Made by a program: the position numbers and the translations under genes | Source of the DNA: an uncultured Clostridia bacterium | GTDB lineage: Bacteria > Bacillota > Clostridia > Christensenellales > Borkfalkiaceae | Reading direction: 5' to 3' | Assembly: GCA_947628555.1 (NCBI GenBank) | Contig: CANRAI010000029.1 | Location: forward strand, 1 to 11,345 | DNA length: 11,345 nt | Notes under the pieces: model-generated | What the model was told of the DNA's origin: nothing | Databases searched by the model: none | What the model saw: only the letters and a program-made list of their open reading frames with translations | Shown: piece after piece, positions 1 through 6,921 of the stretch | How the letters are laid out: each line of letters starts with the position of its first letter | Numbering within the stretch: position 1 is the stretch's first letter

Positions 1-1
1 G

Positions 2-1090
2 GGGCTGTTCTTTGCGGAAGCGGGTCTTATCCTCGCCGCGTGTATCGCGTTATTTCTGCGCGACGGATTTAAGGCGAGATTGAAATCGTACATATTTCTG
101 CCCGCCGCCGTAATAGCCGTAACTCCGCTGAACGTCTTTGAAAACTTCTATAACGAAAGCCTGTACGACATAGCGGACAGTCCGCTGCTTTTCAAAAGCT
201 TTTCACTGTGGCATTTGCTTGTTTTGGCTATTCTTGTCGGCTTTACGTTAGGCTGTTACTTCTTTTTGAGGAGAAAAGACAGGAAGCTTCAAAACGACTA
301 TCTTGCCGCCATGGCCATAATACTGCTTATCCAATATCATAGCAAGGACTCTGTTGTCATGGGCGACGGATACAACTTATATAACACAGTATTTGCGTGT
401 ATCCCGCTTTTTATCTGCAACATTGGCGTTTATGCGGCTTGTCTTTCGGTATTTTTGAAAAAGCGTACGCTTTATTCGATTGCCTTCTTCGTGCACGCGG
501 CGGGCGCTTTGACCGTTTTTGCCTACTTCGGAGATAGAATTTCAAACTACGGGATTTTCTGCGGGTATTCCATATTATACTTCTGTACTACCCATTGCCT
601 TTTGTTTGTGCTGTCAATTATGCCTACGGCGCTGGGGCACTACAAATTCAGACCGAAAGACGCGATAATTCCGCTTATATATTATTGCGCCGTAATTGTA
701 GTAGCCGCCCTTTCAAGCGCGCTTGTGACTTCCGCCTCGATGACCTTTACATACGACGGTTACACTCTGCAAGAGAACGAATGGCTTTACCCCAATTATG
801 CGTTCACCCAAAAAAATCCCCTGCCTATTCCCGAACCGAAACTTTTCGTAAAAATTTGGCGGTGCGATATGAATATTGCATACCTTGCCATTCTTTACGC
901 CGTCTATGTGGGGCTTTTTTACGCCATGAACGGCGCGTATTACGCTATACTTGCAATCGGGAAAAGAGCGGCGCGCGCCGCAACTTCCGGAAACGCAAGC
1001 AATGCGGCTATACCCGCTTCCGACGGAGAAATTATTGCTCCCGCCGAAACTGAAACCGAAAGCGAGGCGGCCCCTTCCTCCGACGAATAA
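2..1090 (+). CDS. Polytopic membrane protein, YwaF/TMEM164-like (5' end cut off)
   Basis: The frame is open to the left edge, so the gene starts outside the window. A TTG at 80 exists, but the 26 codons before it encode a hydrophobic helix, so it is unlikely to be the true start. About 362 residues are visible, with roughly eight hydrophobic segments. The order of features resembles the YwaF/TMEM164 (TIGR02206-type) membrane family: a FSLWH motif opening one helix (His encoded near 212), a PLFICN segment (near 407-424), a THC motif in a helix (near 587-595), then a basic RPKDA loop. That assignment comes from motif memory and is moderate at best. The role is unknown for the family as a whole. 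The last 40 residues are a low-complexity tail rich in Ala, Ser and Glu, probably cytoplasmic. The stop is 81 bases before the next gene, with no terminator between, so the two may be co-transcribed. Confidence 0.6.
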   Translation, partial: GLFFAEAGLILAACIALFLRDGFKARLKSYIFLPAAVIAVTPLNVFENFYNESLYDIADSPLLFKSFSLWHLLVLAILVGFTLGCYFFLRRKDRKLQNDYLAAMAIILLIQYHSKDSVVMGDGYNLYNTVFACIPLFICNIGVYAACLSVFLKKRTLYSIAFFVHAAGALTVFAYFGDRISNYGIFCGYSILYFCTTHCLLFVLSIMPTALGHYKFRPKDAIIPLIYYCAVIVVAALSSALVTSASMTFTYDGYTLQENEWLYPNYAFTQKNPLPIPEPKLFVKIWRCDMNIAYLAILYAVYVGLFYAMNGAYYAILAIGKRAARAATSGNASNAAIPASDGEIIAPAETETESEAAPSSDE

Positions 1091-1118
1091 TAGGAAAAAC
1101 CGAATAAATTCCGTAAAG

Positions 1119-1147
1119 TTTATATTGTATTTATATTCCAATATTAT
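1119..1147 (+). promoter_or_regulatory. Possible sigma-A promoter before the DUF2238-like gene
   Basis: TTTATA (1119-1124), a 17-base spacer and TATTAT (1142-1147) lie in an AT-rich gap. A transcript would start near 1154, about 18 bases before the ATG at 1172. Both boxes are imperfect and the region is AT-rich, so a chance match is quite possible. Confidence 0.25.
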
Positions 1148-1171
1148 CATAGAATAAATTTGAGAGCCGTT

Positions 1172-2071
1172 ATGGAAAATTTACTTAAAGATAATAACGA
1201 AGAAATATTCGAAGAACCCGAAAATGCCGAAAACACATCGGCGTCAAAACAAAAAAAGCCGAAATTCTTTACCTATGAACGGACGCTTTTTTTGACGACG
1301 CTGTTTTTCGGGCTGTGGTTTTTGGCGTCCGTGATAGCCGGCGCGACGAATAAATATCACAACTATTACGACGAAGCGCAGGCAAGGCTTGTAATTATCC
1401 AGAATCTGAGGCTGTCGCTGATACTTTTTATACCCTATGTGCTTGAAAAGTTTTTCGGGCTGAGGGTGGAACTGAAAATTCTTATATTTTTCTACCTCTT
1501 TGCTTTCGTTGCCGCAGTCATAGGCGAAACTTTCAAAGTGTATTACATGGCGGAATATTTCGACAAGACCCTACACGCAATTTCGGGTTTTATTGCTCTG
1601 TATTTCGGATACGGATTCGCCTATTTAATACTTAAAAAGGGAACGGGCAACCATAAATTCTTTGCCGCGCTTACGCTGGGCTTCCTTGCGGCGGCGGGCG
1701 TTGCGGCTATATGGGAACTGCTTGAATTTACCACCGACCTTATTTTCGGAACGAATATGCAGAAGATAATTCCGCCCGAACTTTTCAACGGCGGAAACTC
1801 CTATGCGGAACTCAGCGGCACGGACCAGCAAATCGCAGAGTTCTTCCGCCGCCCCGAAGGCTACAAATACGCGCTTATGGACAGTATGTGGGATATGCTT
1901 GTGGCGTTTATCGCTTCCGTATTTTTCGCGATTGTTATGGCGGTCGTAAAAAAATTCAATAAAAACGCCTTTGAAAACTGCGTAATATACGACCCCGATT
2001 TAAGAATGGCAAAACTGCGGAACAAAAACAAGTCCGGCAAGACAATGGAAATCACAATAAAAAATCAATAA
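1172..2071 (+). CDS. DUF2238-like (YjdF-type) integral membrane protein
   Basis: Predicted 299 residues from the ATG at 1172. An in-frame TTG four codons upstream is less likely. The ribosome site is weak (GAGAG five bases before the ATG). A charged N-terminus (1-35) is followed by about six hydrophobic segments near 36-57, 76-96, 101-127, 132-153, 164-187 and 236-260. Three motifs match the DUF2238/YjdF pattern as I know it: FDKTLHAISGF (130-140), WELLEFTTDLIFG (181-193) and DSMWDML (237-243). The Asp, His and Glu residues of these motifs lie at membrane edges and could form a polar or metal site, but that is inference. The family has no settled function. An insertion of about 40 residues (194-235) separates the last two motifs. 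The C-terminal 35 residues are basic and soluble. The gene runs toward the cotransporter gene on the other strand, with a hairpin between. Confidence 0.7.
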   Translation: MENLLKDNNEEIFEEPENAENTSASKQKKPKFFTYERTLFLTTLFFGLWFLASVIAGATNKYHNYYDEAQARLVIIQNLRLSLILFIPYVLEKFFGLRVELKILIFFYLFAFVAAVIGETFKVYYMAEYFDKTLHAISGFIALYFGYGFAYLILKKGTGNHKFFAALTLGFLAAAGVAAIWELLEFTTDLIFGTNMQKIIPPELFNGGNSYAELSGTDQQIAEFFRRPEGYKYALMDSMWDMLVAFIASVFFAIVMAVVKKFNKNAFENCVIYDPDLRMAKLRNKNKSGKTMEITIKNQ

Positions 2072-2164
2072 GAATTCAGAACCAAAACATATTGATTGGG
2101 GTTGATTCGGGGATTTTATAAATCCGGCTGATTTAACAAAACTTAATAACAACGTAAAATAATT

Positions 2165-2198
2165 GCGCGGCGGGCATATTGATTTATGCCCGCCGCGC
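2165..2198. terminator. Strong hairpin between convergent genes, probable bidirectional terminator
   Basis: GCGCGGCGGGCATA (2165-2178) pairs perfectly with the segment at 2185-2198: 14 pairs around a six-base loop. The plus-strand tail is only moderately T-rich (GTTATATTGCTTTAT). On the minus strand the tail reads AATTATTTTA, which is better. It lies between two converging stop codons, as expected for a shared terminator. A smaller hairpin (GGATTT-TAT-AAATCC, 2111-2125) sits upstream in the same 207-base gap. Nothing else was seen there. Confidence 0.75.
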
Positions 2199-2278
2199 GT
2201 TATATTGCTTTATCGTTTTATGTAAGCAAAAGATGTTTATCCGCAAGAATGACCGCATATCCGGAAATTTTATAGCCG

Positions 2279-4027
2279 TCACTTTGTATGCGGCGCGTAA
2301 TCTTTTACCGAATTGGCGATATTCTTCATATGGTCGCCTATTCTTTCCATGTTCAAGGCAAGTTGGAGGAATACCGCGCCCGCCTCAGGCGTGCACCTGT
2401 TTTCGTTAAGGCGGCGCAGATGCGACTGCTGCATCTGTACGCACAAATCGTCTGTCGCCTGCTCTTCCCTGTCGATTATCGGCATATAGTTTAAACTTAT
2501 GGCTTCGAAAGTCATTTCAACGTTTTTGTAAAGCTCGGTCAGGTGTAAATCCATCTCGCGGATTTCCTCAACTGCATGGTCGGTAAAGGTTATTTTATCC
2601 TTGGCTGCCGTCTGCGCGTATTCGACTATGTTTTCGGCATAGTCGCCTATTCTCTCCAAATCGCTGGTTACGTGGTAAAACGAAGAAAGTTTCTTTTCAT
2701 CAAGCTGCGACAACGGCTCCAATGTGAGCTTGACAAGGAAGGAATTTATATAGTGGTTGTATTCGTTTATGAGCTTTTCCCTTTCGGCGAAAGCGTTCAG
2801 CTGTCCCAAATCGCCCGAAAGCAGCATATCGAGGGAAAGTTTATAGTTGGAGAACGCCAGCTTGCCCATTTTTATAATCTGTTTGCGCGCCTGCCCTATG
2901 GCGATAGCGGGCGTTTTCAAAAGACGCATATCCAGCGTTTCGTCCTCTTCGCCGCCCTTATTGCTTCCCTTCCTGTCGCGTACCACAAACTCCGCAAGCT
3001 TGACCAAATATTTCTGGAACGGCAGCAAAATCACGGTGGTGACAACGTTGAAGAACATATGGAAAACAGCTATCTGTATTGCGATATTCGGTATAAACGA
3101 TTGCAGGAAGGAAACGAGTGCGCCGCTTACAGTTGAAAACGCAAGGGGAATAATAAAGATAATACCGCCTATCAGGTTGAACGAAAAGTGGACGAACGCC
3201 GCGCGCCGCGCGTTCACGGACGTACCGAGAGACGACAAAAGCGCGACCGCGCAAGTGCCCAGGTTAGTGCCGAGAATGACGAATATCGCAAACTGCATAT
3301 CCACCACTCCCGTAGAGGCGAGCGACATAACAATTGCGGTGACCGCCGCCGAGGACTGCACAAGCCCCGTGAGCAACGCGCCGAGGACAAACAAGACGGG
3401 TATCTGCCAGCTGAGTTCGCCGCCCTCGCCCCCTATCGCGGCGAATAAATCTTTGACCGCGCCCGCTATGGCGGGGTTGGAACTTTCGTTGAGAAGAGCC
3501 GCCATGGAGCGCGACATTGTGTTCATTCCTATAAAAATAAGTCCCAGGCCCGCAAAAATCAGACCTATGTGCTTAATTATGTCCTTATTGCCGAACATAT
3601 TCATAAGCACGCCCACAAACGCAAAAAAGGCGAAAATCGCCACTGCCTGTATCCCGCCGCCCGTGGTGGAAATAGCTGTAATAAACGCCGTGACGGTAGT
3701 GCCTATGTTCGCGCCCATAATTACCGATACCGCCTGCGTAAGCGTCATAAGCCCGACGTTTACAAAGCCCACTATCATTACGGTAGTGGCGCCGGAACTT
3801 GTTACAAGCGCCGTAACCGCCGCGCCCGTAGCCACGCCCAAAAAGCGGTTTTTCGTGGCCTTTGCCATAAGCCGCCGCATATGTCTGCCGGCAGCTTTTT
3901 CAAGGTTGCTGCCCATCATATTTATGCCTATCATCAAAGCGGCGATGCCGCCCAGTGTCAGCAGAAAATTATTGACTATTGACAGCACGTCGCCGAAAGC
4001 CAGCGGCGCCAGCAGCACAGAATTCAT
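2279..4027 (-). CDS. Na+/phosphate cotransporter with C-terminal PhoU-like domain
   Basis: The 582-residue product matches the bacterial Na/Pi-cotransporter family (NptA/YjbB type) that carries a fused PhoU-like tail. The two inverted transport repeats are visible. The first has TSSGATT (76-82) and GANIGTT (105-111). The second has the signature QSSAAVT (224-230) and LGTNLGT (252-258). The paired QSS/TSS motifs are known to line the sodium and phosphate path. Hydrophobic segments fill residues 12-340. From about 365 the protein is helical and soluble, with two PhoU-type motifs, DLERIGDYAENI (456-467) and NMERIGDHMKNI (559-570), expected on the cytoplasmic side. The expected activity is sodium-driven phosphate movement, with PhoU-like gating as inference. 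The ATG is preceded by a weak GAGAGTGA site. It is transcribed alone, divergent from trmL. Length and domain order are normal for the family. Confidence 0.93.
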   Translation of the reverse strand: MNSVLLAPLAFGDVLSIVNNFLLTLGGIAALMIGINMMGSNLEKAAGRHMRRLMAKATKNRFLGVATGAAVTALVTSSGATTVMIVGFVNVGLMTLTQAVSVIMGANIGTTVTAFITAISTTGGGIQAVAIFAFFAFVGVLMNMFGNKDIIKHIGLIFAGLGLIFIGMNTMSRSMAALLNESSNPAIAGAVKDLFAAIGGEGGELSWQIPVLFVLGALLTGLVQSSAAVTAIVMSLASTGVVDMQFAIFVILGTNLGTCAVALLSSLGTSVNARRAAFVHFSFNLIGGIIFIIPLAFSTVSGALVSFLQSFIPNIAIQIAVFHMFFNVVTTVILLPFQKYLVKLAEFVVRDRKGSNKGGEEDETLDMRLLKTPAIAIGQARKQIIKMGKLAFSNYKLSLDMLLSGDLGQLNAFAEREKLINEYNHYINSFLVKLTLEPLSQLDEKKLSSFYHVTSDLERIGDYAENIVEYAQTAAKDKITFTDHAVEEIREMDLHLTELYKNVEMTFEAISLNYMPIIDREEQATDDLCVQMQQSHLRRLNENRCTPEAGAVFLQLALNMERIGDHMKNIANSVKDYAPHTK

Positions 4028-4073
4028 AAATCACTCTCGTAAGTTATTGGCGAAACGAATTTCCACCTATAAT

Positions 4074-4103
4074 ATTCTAACAGCATTGACAGGGAAATGT
4101 CAA
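4074..4103 (-). promoter_or_regulatory. Sigma-A promoter of the Na+/phosphate cotransporter gene
   Basis: On the minus strand a perfect TTGACA (-35, plus-strand 4098-4103) is followed after 18 bases by TAGAAT (-10, plus-strand 4074-4079). Transcription would start near 4067, giving a leader of about 40 bases. The -35 box is consensus and the -10 matches 5 of 6. Confidence 0.7.
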
Positions 4104-4104
4104 T
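4085..4104. promoter_or_regulatory. Perfect palindrome over the -35 box, candidate operator
   Basis: ATTGACA (4085-4091), six bases, then TGTCAAT (4098-4104) form a perfect 7+7 inverted repeat. One half-site contains the minus-strand -35 box and the other falls inside the promoter spacer, so a bound dimer would block RNA polymerase. It is not the direct-repeat layout of a Bacillus PhoP box. The cognate regulator is not identifiable here. Confidence 0.45.
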
Positions 4105-4140
4105 AAAAATTTTCATACTTTCACGGCGGCAAAGAAACGA

Positions 4141-4169
4141 TTGATTTTTTGCGCGGAAAGTCTTAAAAT
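4141..4169 (+). promoter_or_regulatory. Sigma-A promoter of trmL
   Basis: TTGATT (4141-4146), a 17-base spacer and TAAAAT (4164-4169) precede trmL. The start point would be near 4176, leaving a leader of about 12 bases that holds the ribosome site GGTGA (4178-4182). It is divergent from the cotransporter promoter, with -35 boxes about 37 bases apart. Confidence 0.6.
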
Positions 4170-4187
4170 ATATTTCGGGTGAAAAAT

Positions 4188-4682
4188 ATGTTCAATATCG
4201 TTTTGGTGGAACCCGAAATCCCGCAGAACACGGGAAATATCGCAAGGACCTGCGCCGCGACGGGCTGCGCGCTGCATCTCGTGCGCCCGCTGGGCTTCGA
4301 AGTCACCGACAAGTACTTAAAGCGCGCAGGGCTTGATTATTGGAGCGACGTTAAAATTTATTACTATGACGGAATAGGCGAATTATTTGAAAAGTTCCCC
4401 CTCTCCCGCTTTTTCTTTTACACCACGAAAGGGTTAAAGAGATACAGCGACCAAAAACTTGAAAAAGGAGACTTCCTTGTGTTCGGCAAGGAGACAAAGG
4501 GTTTACCCGAAGAGCTGTTAAAAGAACGCAAGGATAACTGTCTGCGCATACCCATGGTCGGGGAAACGAGAAGCCTTAACCTTTCCAATTCGGTTGCAAT
4601 CGCCGTTTACGAAGGGTTGAGACAGCAGGATTTCGAAGGATTTAAAACGGAAGGACAGTTGCACCGATTAAATTGGGATTAA
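4188..4682 (+). CDS. trmL: tRNA (cytidine/uridine-34 2'-O)-methyltransferase TrmL
   Basis: This 164-residue SPOUT-class enzyme methylates the ribose of the wobble nucleotide (position 34) in certain leucine tRNAs, using S-adenosylmethionine. Visible family motifs are EIPQNTGNIARTC (10-22), FGKETKGLPEELL (99-111) and the knot-forming end RIPMVGETRSLNLSNSVAIA (120-139), with its Arg, Ser and Asn contacts. Nearly the whole length is the trefoil-knot catalytic domain, with no separate tRNA-binding domain, as is normal for TrmL. I chose ATG 4188 over the in-frame GTG at 4179 because GGTGA lies five bases before the ATG and overlaps the GTG. The gene is read from its own promoter and is followed 39 bases later by rdgB without a terminator. 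Confidence 0.95.
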   Translation: MFNIVLVEPEIPQNTGNIARTCAATGCALHLVRPLGFEVTDKYLKRAGLDYWSDVKIYYYDGIGELFEKFPLSRFFFYTTKGLKRYSDQKLEKGDFLVFGKETKGLPEELLKERKDNCLRIPMVGETRSLNLSNSVAIAVYEGLRQQDFEGFKTEGQLHRLNWD

Positions 4683-4686
4683 GTTC

Positions 4687-4715
4687 TTTACTTTTTGCTC
4701 TCACTATATTATAAT
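4687..4715 (+). promoter_or_regulatory. Sigma-A promoter ending right at the rdgB start codon
   Basis: TTTACT (4687-4692), exactly 17 bases, then a perfect TATAAT (4710-4715). The expected first transcribed base, about seven past the -10 box, is at or within a base or two of the A of the rdgB ATG (4722). No Shine-Dalgarno-like sequence is present between 4695 and 4721. The mRNA would therefore be leaderless or nearly so. Confidence 0.55.
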
Positions 4716-4721
4716 AACGTT

Positions 4722-5291
4722 ATGGAATTTACTAAAATCGCCGTTGCCACCGGCAATAAAGGCAAATTACGGGAAATAAGGGAAATTTTTCAAGGAGTTG
4801 AGCTGGTTTCCATGGAGGAACTCGGCTTTCAGGGCGAAATAGAGGAAACGGGCGACAGCTTCCGCAAAAACGCCAAAATCAAAGCGGAATTTATTGCGCG
4901 GAAGTATAATATACCCACGCTTGCCGACGATTCGGGGCTGTGCGTTGACTGGCTCGGCGGCGCGCCGGGCGTATATTCAGCACGCTATTCGGGTGGCGGC
5001 GAGGAAGCGAACCGTAAGCTTCTTTTAAAACAACTCAACGAAGTTTCCGACAGAAACGCGCACTTTGAATGTGCAGTATGCCTGTGCCTGCCAGACGGAC
5101 ATACATATTTCGGACTGGGGCGCACCTACGGCAGAATTTTATTCGAAGAAGAGGGCGAAAGCGGCTTCGGATACGACAGACTGTTCTACTCGGACGACTT
5201 GCATAAATCTTTTGGGCTTGCCACAGAGGAAGAGAAAAATTCGGTCTCCCACCGTTTCCGCGCTCTCTGTGATTTGAAAAGCAGACTATGA
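4722..5291 (+). CDS. rdgB: XTP/dITP diphosphatase (non-canonical purine NTP pyrophosphatase, RdgB/HAM1)
   Basis: It hydrolyses dITP, ITP and XTP to monophosphates plus pyrophosphate, keeping deaminated purines out of DNA and RNA. The 189 residues fit the family length. Motifs: ATGNKGKLREI (9-19, triphosphate binding), EETGDSFRKNA (41-51), LADDSGL (67-73, catalytic and metal acids), GAPGVYSARYSG (80-91), GFGYD (148-152) and EEKNSVSHRFRAL (169-181). Two conserved spots differ: the usual Pro after GFGYD is Arg153, and the Gly usual in SHRGRAL is Phe. An upstream TTG (4695) would add nine residues, but no ribosome site supports it. The conserved TGN motif at residue 10 of the ATG product fits the family. 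The ATG itself has no ribosome site (see promoter). Its stop overlaps the next start by four bases (ATGA), indicating translational coupling. Confidence 0.94.
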   Translation: MEFTKIAVATGNKGKLREIREIFQGVELVSMEELGFQGEIEETGDSFRKNAKIKAEFIARKYNIPTLADDSGLCVDWLGGAPGVYSARYSGGGEEANRKLLLKQLNEVSDRNAHFECAVCLCLPDGHTYFGLGRTYGRILFEEEGESGFGYDRLFYSDDLHKSFGLATEEEKNSVSHRFRALCDLKSRL

Positions 5292-5755
5292 AAACCGTTA
5301 TGGTCTTATCGGATACTCACGGCAACCGCGCCGCAATAGACAAAATAGCCGACGTATTACAGGAAAGCGATTTGGTAATACACCTCGGCGACACTTCTGC
5401 GGACGGCAATTATATTAAGAAATTCAACCCGAACGTCCGCCTTATTAACGGCAACTGCGACCCGATTCGTTTAGGCGAGGATGAAATTACTTTGGAAATA
5501 GAGGGCGTAAACATTTTCGCCTGCCACGGGCACAGATATTCCGTTAAGTCCTCTGCCGCAAAGCTTATCGCCCGCGCAAAGGAACTCGGCTGCGGCGTGG
5601 CGCTTTACGGGCACTCCCACCGCGCTTCGGAAACGGAAACGGACGGCGTTCTTGCCATAAACCCGGGCGCAATGTCGAGATATTCCGAGAAGAGCTATTG
5701 TTACCTTGTGATAAACGGCGGAAAAGCCGTAGCCAAAATCGTAAACATCGATTAA
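5288..5755 (+). CDS. YfcE/MJ0936-family metallophosphoesterase
   Basis: This 155-residue calcineurin-like phosphodiesterase carries the full set of metal ligands: SDTHGN (8-13, Asp9 and His11), HLGD (32-35, Asp35), NGNCD (54-58, Asn56), CHGH (79-82, His80) and YGHSH (107-111, His109 and His111). YfcE-type enzymes act on small phosphodiesters in vitro with two divalent metals, usually Mn2+. The natural substrate is unknown. No signal peptide or membrane segment is seen, so it should be cytoplasmic. The start overlaps the rdgB stop (ATGA), and no separate ribosome site is needed. In many Firmicutes rdgB and this gene are neighbours, which suggests a shared role in nucleotide housekeeping. The next gene starts nine bases after its stop. 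Confidence 0.92.
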   Translation: MKTVMVLSDTHGNRAAIDKIADVLQESDLVIHLGDTSADGNYIKKFNPNVRLINGNCDPIRLGEDEITLEIEGVNIFACHGHRYSVKSSAAKLIARAKELGCGVALYGHSHRASETETDGVLAINPGAMSRYSEKSYCYLVINGGKAVAKIVNID

Positions 5756-5764
5756 GAGGAGCTT

Positions 5765-6742
5765 ATGAAGTTCAAGCATACATTCCACGTATTCGTTGAC
5801 AATTTTTCGATAACGTATAAGCAGCTTTTATACAGATTTATAATAACCGTAGCCGCGGCGGCATTGGGCGTAACCTGCCTTTATCCGTTTATCAAGGACT
5901 TTATAAATTCAGAAGCGCTGAATTTGCTTACGGCGAACATTAAAAATTATTTTTCAAGCTTTCTCGACGGGGAGGTAAGTTCTATTGCCAACACTTCCCT
6001 TGCCATACGCGACGCCTACGACAATCTTATCGAACTTTTCAAAACAAGAATAACCGAAATCGTGCTTATGGGGCTTCTTCTGCTTTTGTTATACATTGTG
6101 CAGAAGTGGTTCGCGGGGCTCGGAAACTACGCTACGGCGTTTTTGATAAACGATAAAATGGCTCTCCGCGCGAAATCGCCTTTCGTCGGCACAATGATTT
6201 CCCACCTTAAAGAAGCTTCAATATACAACCTCATCTACGTACCCCTTACCATTGCGTACGACATTGTGGTTTACGGCGTGCTATTCGTAATTCTGTTCTT
6301 TATGCTCAACGGAATACAGTTTTTTCTTATAAATATGTTTCTCTTTTCGCTTATGACCGTAATGGCGGCTGCGCTTAAAATGACTTTCACCTGCGACTGG
6401 CTGCCCGCCCTTATCCGCGGAAAGGCGAACAACAGGCAAGCCATTAAGTTGAGCTTTTCGAGAAAGGGCAAGGACTCCCTGAACATTTTTTCCAATTTTA
6501 TTGTGCTTGTGCTTCTGATAATCGGCGTAAACGCCGCGGCGGCAATCTTCACTTTTGGCGTGGGGGCGCTTCTTACGATTCCCGCAAGTTATGTGATTTT
6601 AATATGCTTCGAATTCGTAAACTACTACGACAGGGAGGACATACGCTATTTCATAGACAAAAACACTATTGTCAAGCCCGACAAGGAACGCGTTCTGACG
6701 CGCGAAGAATTCTTCACGGGGACGGGCGGCGAAAATCCTTGA
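5765..6742 (+). CDS. Unknown integral membrane protein, about six membrane segments
   Basis: I do not recognise this 325-residue protein. A strong AGAGGAG lies five bases before the ATG, and the gene starts nine bases after the phosphoesterase stop, so it belongs to the same transcript. Hydrophobic segments lie near 20-43, 97-117, 153-180, 184-206, 240-262 and 265-286. A hydrophilic, probably helical stretch of about 50 residues (44-96) follows the first segment. The loop at 208-239 is basic, with a CDWLPALIRGK patch, and should be cytoplasmic. The soluble C-terminus (287-325) is charged and mixed acidic and basic. No transporter, protease or enzyme motif was found. Co-transcription with rdgB and yfcE-like genes does not by itself give a function. 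It ends before two tandem terminators. Confidence 0.85.
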   Translation: MKFKHTFHVFVDNFSITYKQLLYRFIITVAAAALGVTCLYPFIKDFINSEALNLLTANIKNYFSSFLDGEVSSIANTSLAIRDAYDNLIELFKTRITEIVLMGLLLLLLYIVQKWFAGLGNYATAFLINDKMALRAKSPFVGTMISHLKEASIYNLIYVPLTIAYDIVVYGVLFVILFFMLNGIQFFLINMFLFSLMTVMAAALKMTFTCDWLPALIRGKANNRQAIKLSFSRKGKDSLNIFSNFIVLVLLIIGVNAAAAIFTFGVGALLTIPASYVILICFEFVNYYDREDIRYFIDKNTIVKPDKERVLTREEFFTGTGGENP

Positions 6743-6786
6743 CGTAATGTCGGCCGCCGAAAAATTAATTGTTTTGAGCCTTTTTT

Positions 6787-6818
6787 ATCTTCCCCCTTAC
6801 AACGGGAAGATTTTTATA
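6787..6818 (+). terminator. Tandem intrinsic terminator, copy 1
   Basis: ATCTTCCC (6787-6794) pairs perfectly with GGGAAGAT (6804-6811) around a nine-base loop, followed by TTTTATAT. It lies 45 bases after the stop of the membrane-protein gene. The minus-strand tail is A-rich, so it works only for plus-strand transcripts. Confidence 0.75.
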
Positions 6819-6829
6819 TGATTTTTTAT

Positions 6830-6861
6830 ATCTTCCCCTTTACAACGGGAAGATTTTTTTA
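6830..6861 (+). terminator. Tandem intrinsic terminator, copy 2
   Basis: The same hairpin recurs 43 bases later: ATCTTCCC (6830-6837) and GGGAAGAT (6847-6854), with a longer T run (TTTTTTATAT). Its 25-base core differs from copy 1 by a single C-to-T in the loop. The loop and tail also hold the predicted promoter boxes of pgcA. Confidence 0.75.
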
Positions 6862-6867
6862 TATAAT
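6839..6867 (+). promoter_or_regulatory. Sigma-A promoter of pgcA, embedded in terminator copy 2
   Basis: TTTACA (6839-6844), exactly 17 bases, then perfect TATAAT (6862-6867). The -35 box is in the hairpin loop of terminator copy 2, and the -10 box is in its T-rich tail. Transcription would start near 6874, about 48 bases before pgcA, and include the AAGGAGG ribosome site (6910-6916). Confidence 0.65.
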
Positions 6868-6921
6868 AAGTAATGGTATAAAGGGTGTTTTTGCCCGATA
6901 TACTTAATAAAGGAGGACGTA

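Larger units (their letters stand above)
6781..6865. repeat. Two-copy tandem duplication, 43-base period
   Basis: The two terminator units share 24 of 25 core bases plus similar T-rich flanks (TTTTTATAT), so they look like a local duplication. There are only two copies and no spacers of the type seen in CRISPR arrays. Confidence 0.7.

Noticed and set aside
2847..4106. Long open frame of 419 codons on the plus strand
   Set aside because: It lies wholly antisense to the clearly recognised Na+/phosphate cotransporter gene. Its product is rich in Pro, Thr and Ala with no family motif. It is a codon-bias shadow.
4179..4187. GTG start three codons before the chosen trmL start
   Set aside because: The GTG is part of the GGTGA ribosome site serving ATG 4188, and the family N-terminus begins at that ATG.
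6787..6854. Pair of direct repeats that might suggest a CRISPR array
   Set aside because: There are only two copies. Each is a hairpin followed by a T run, no cas gene is in view, and the terminator explanation fits fully.
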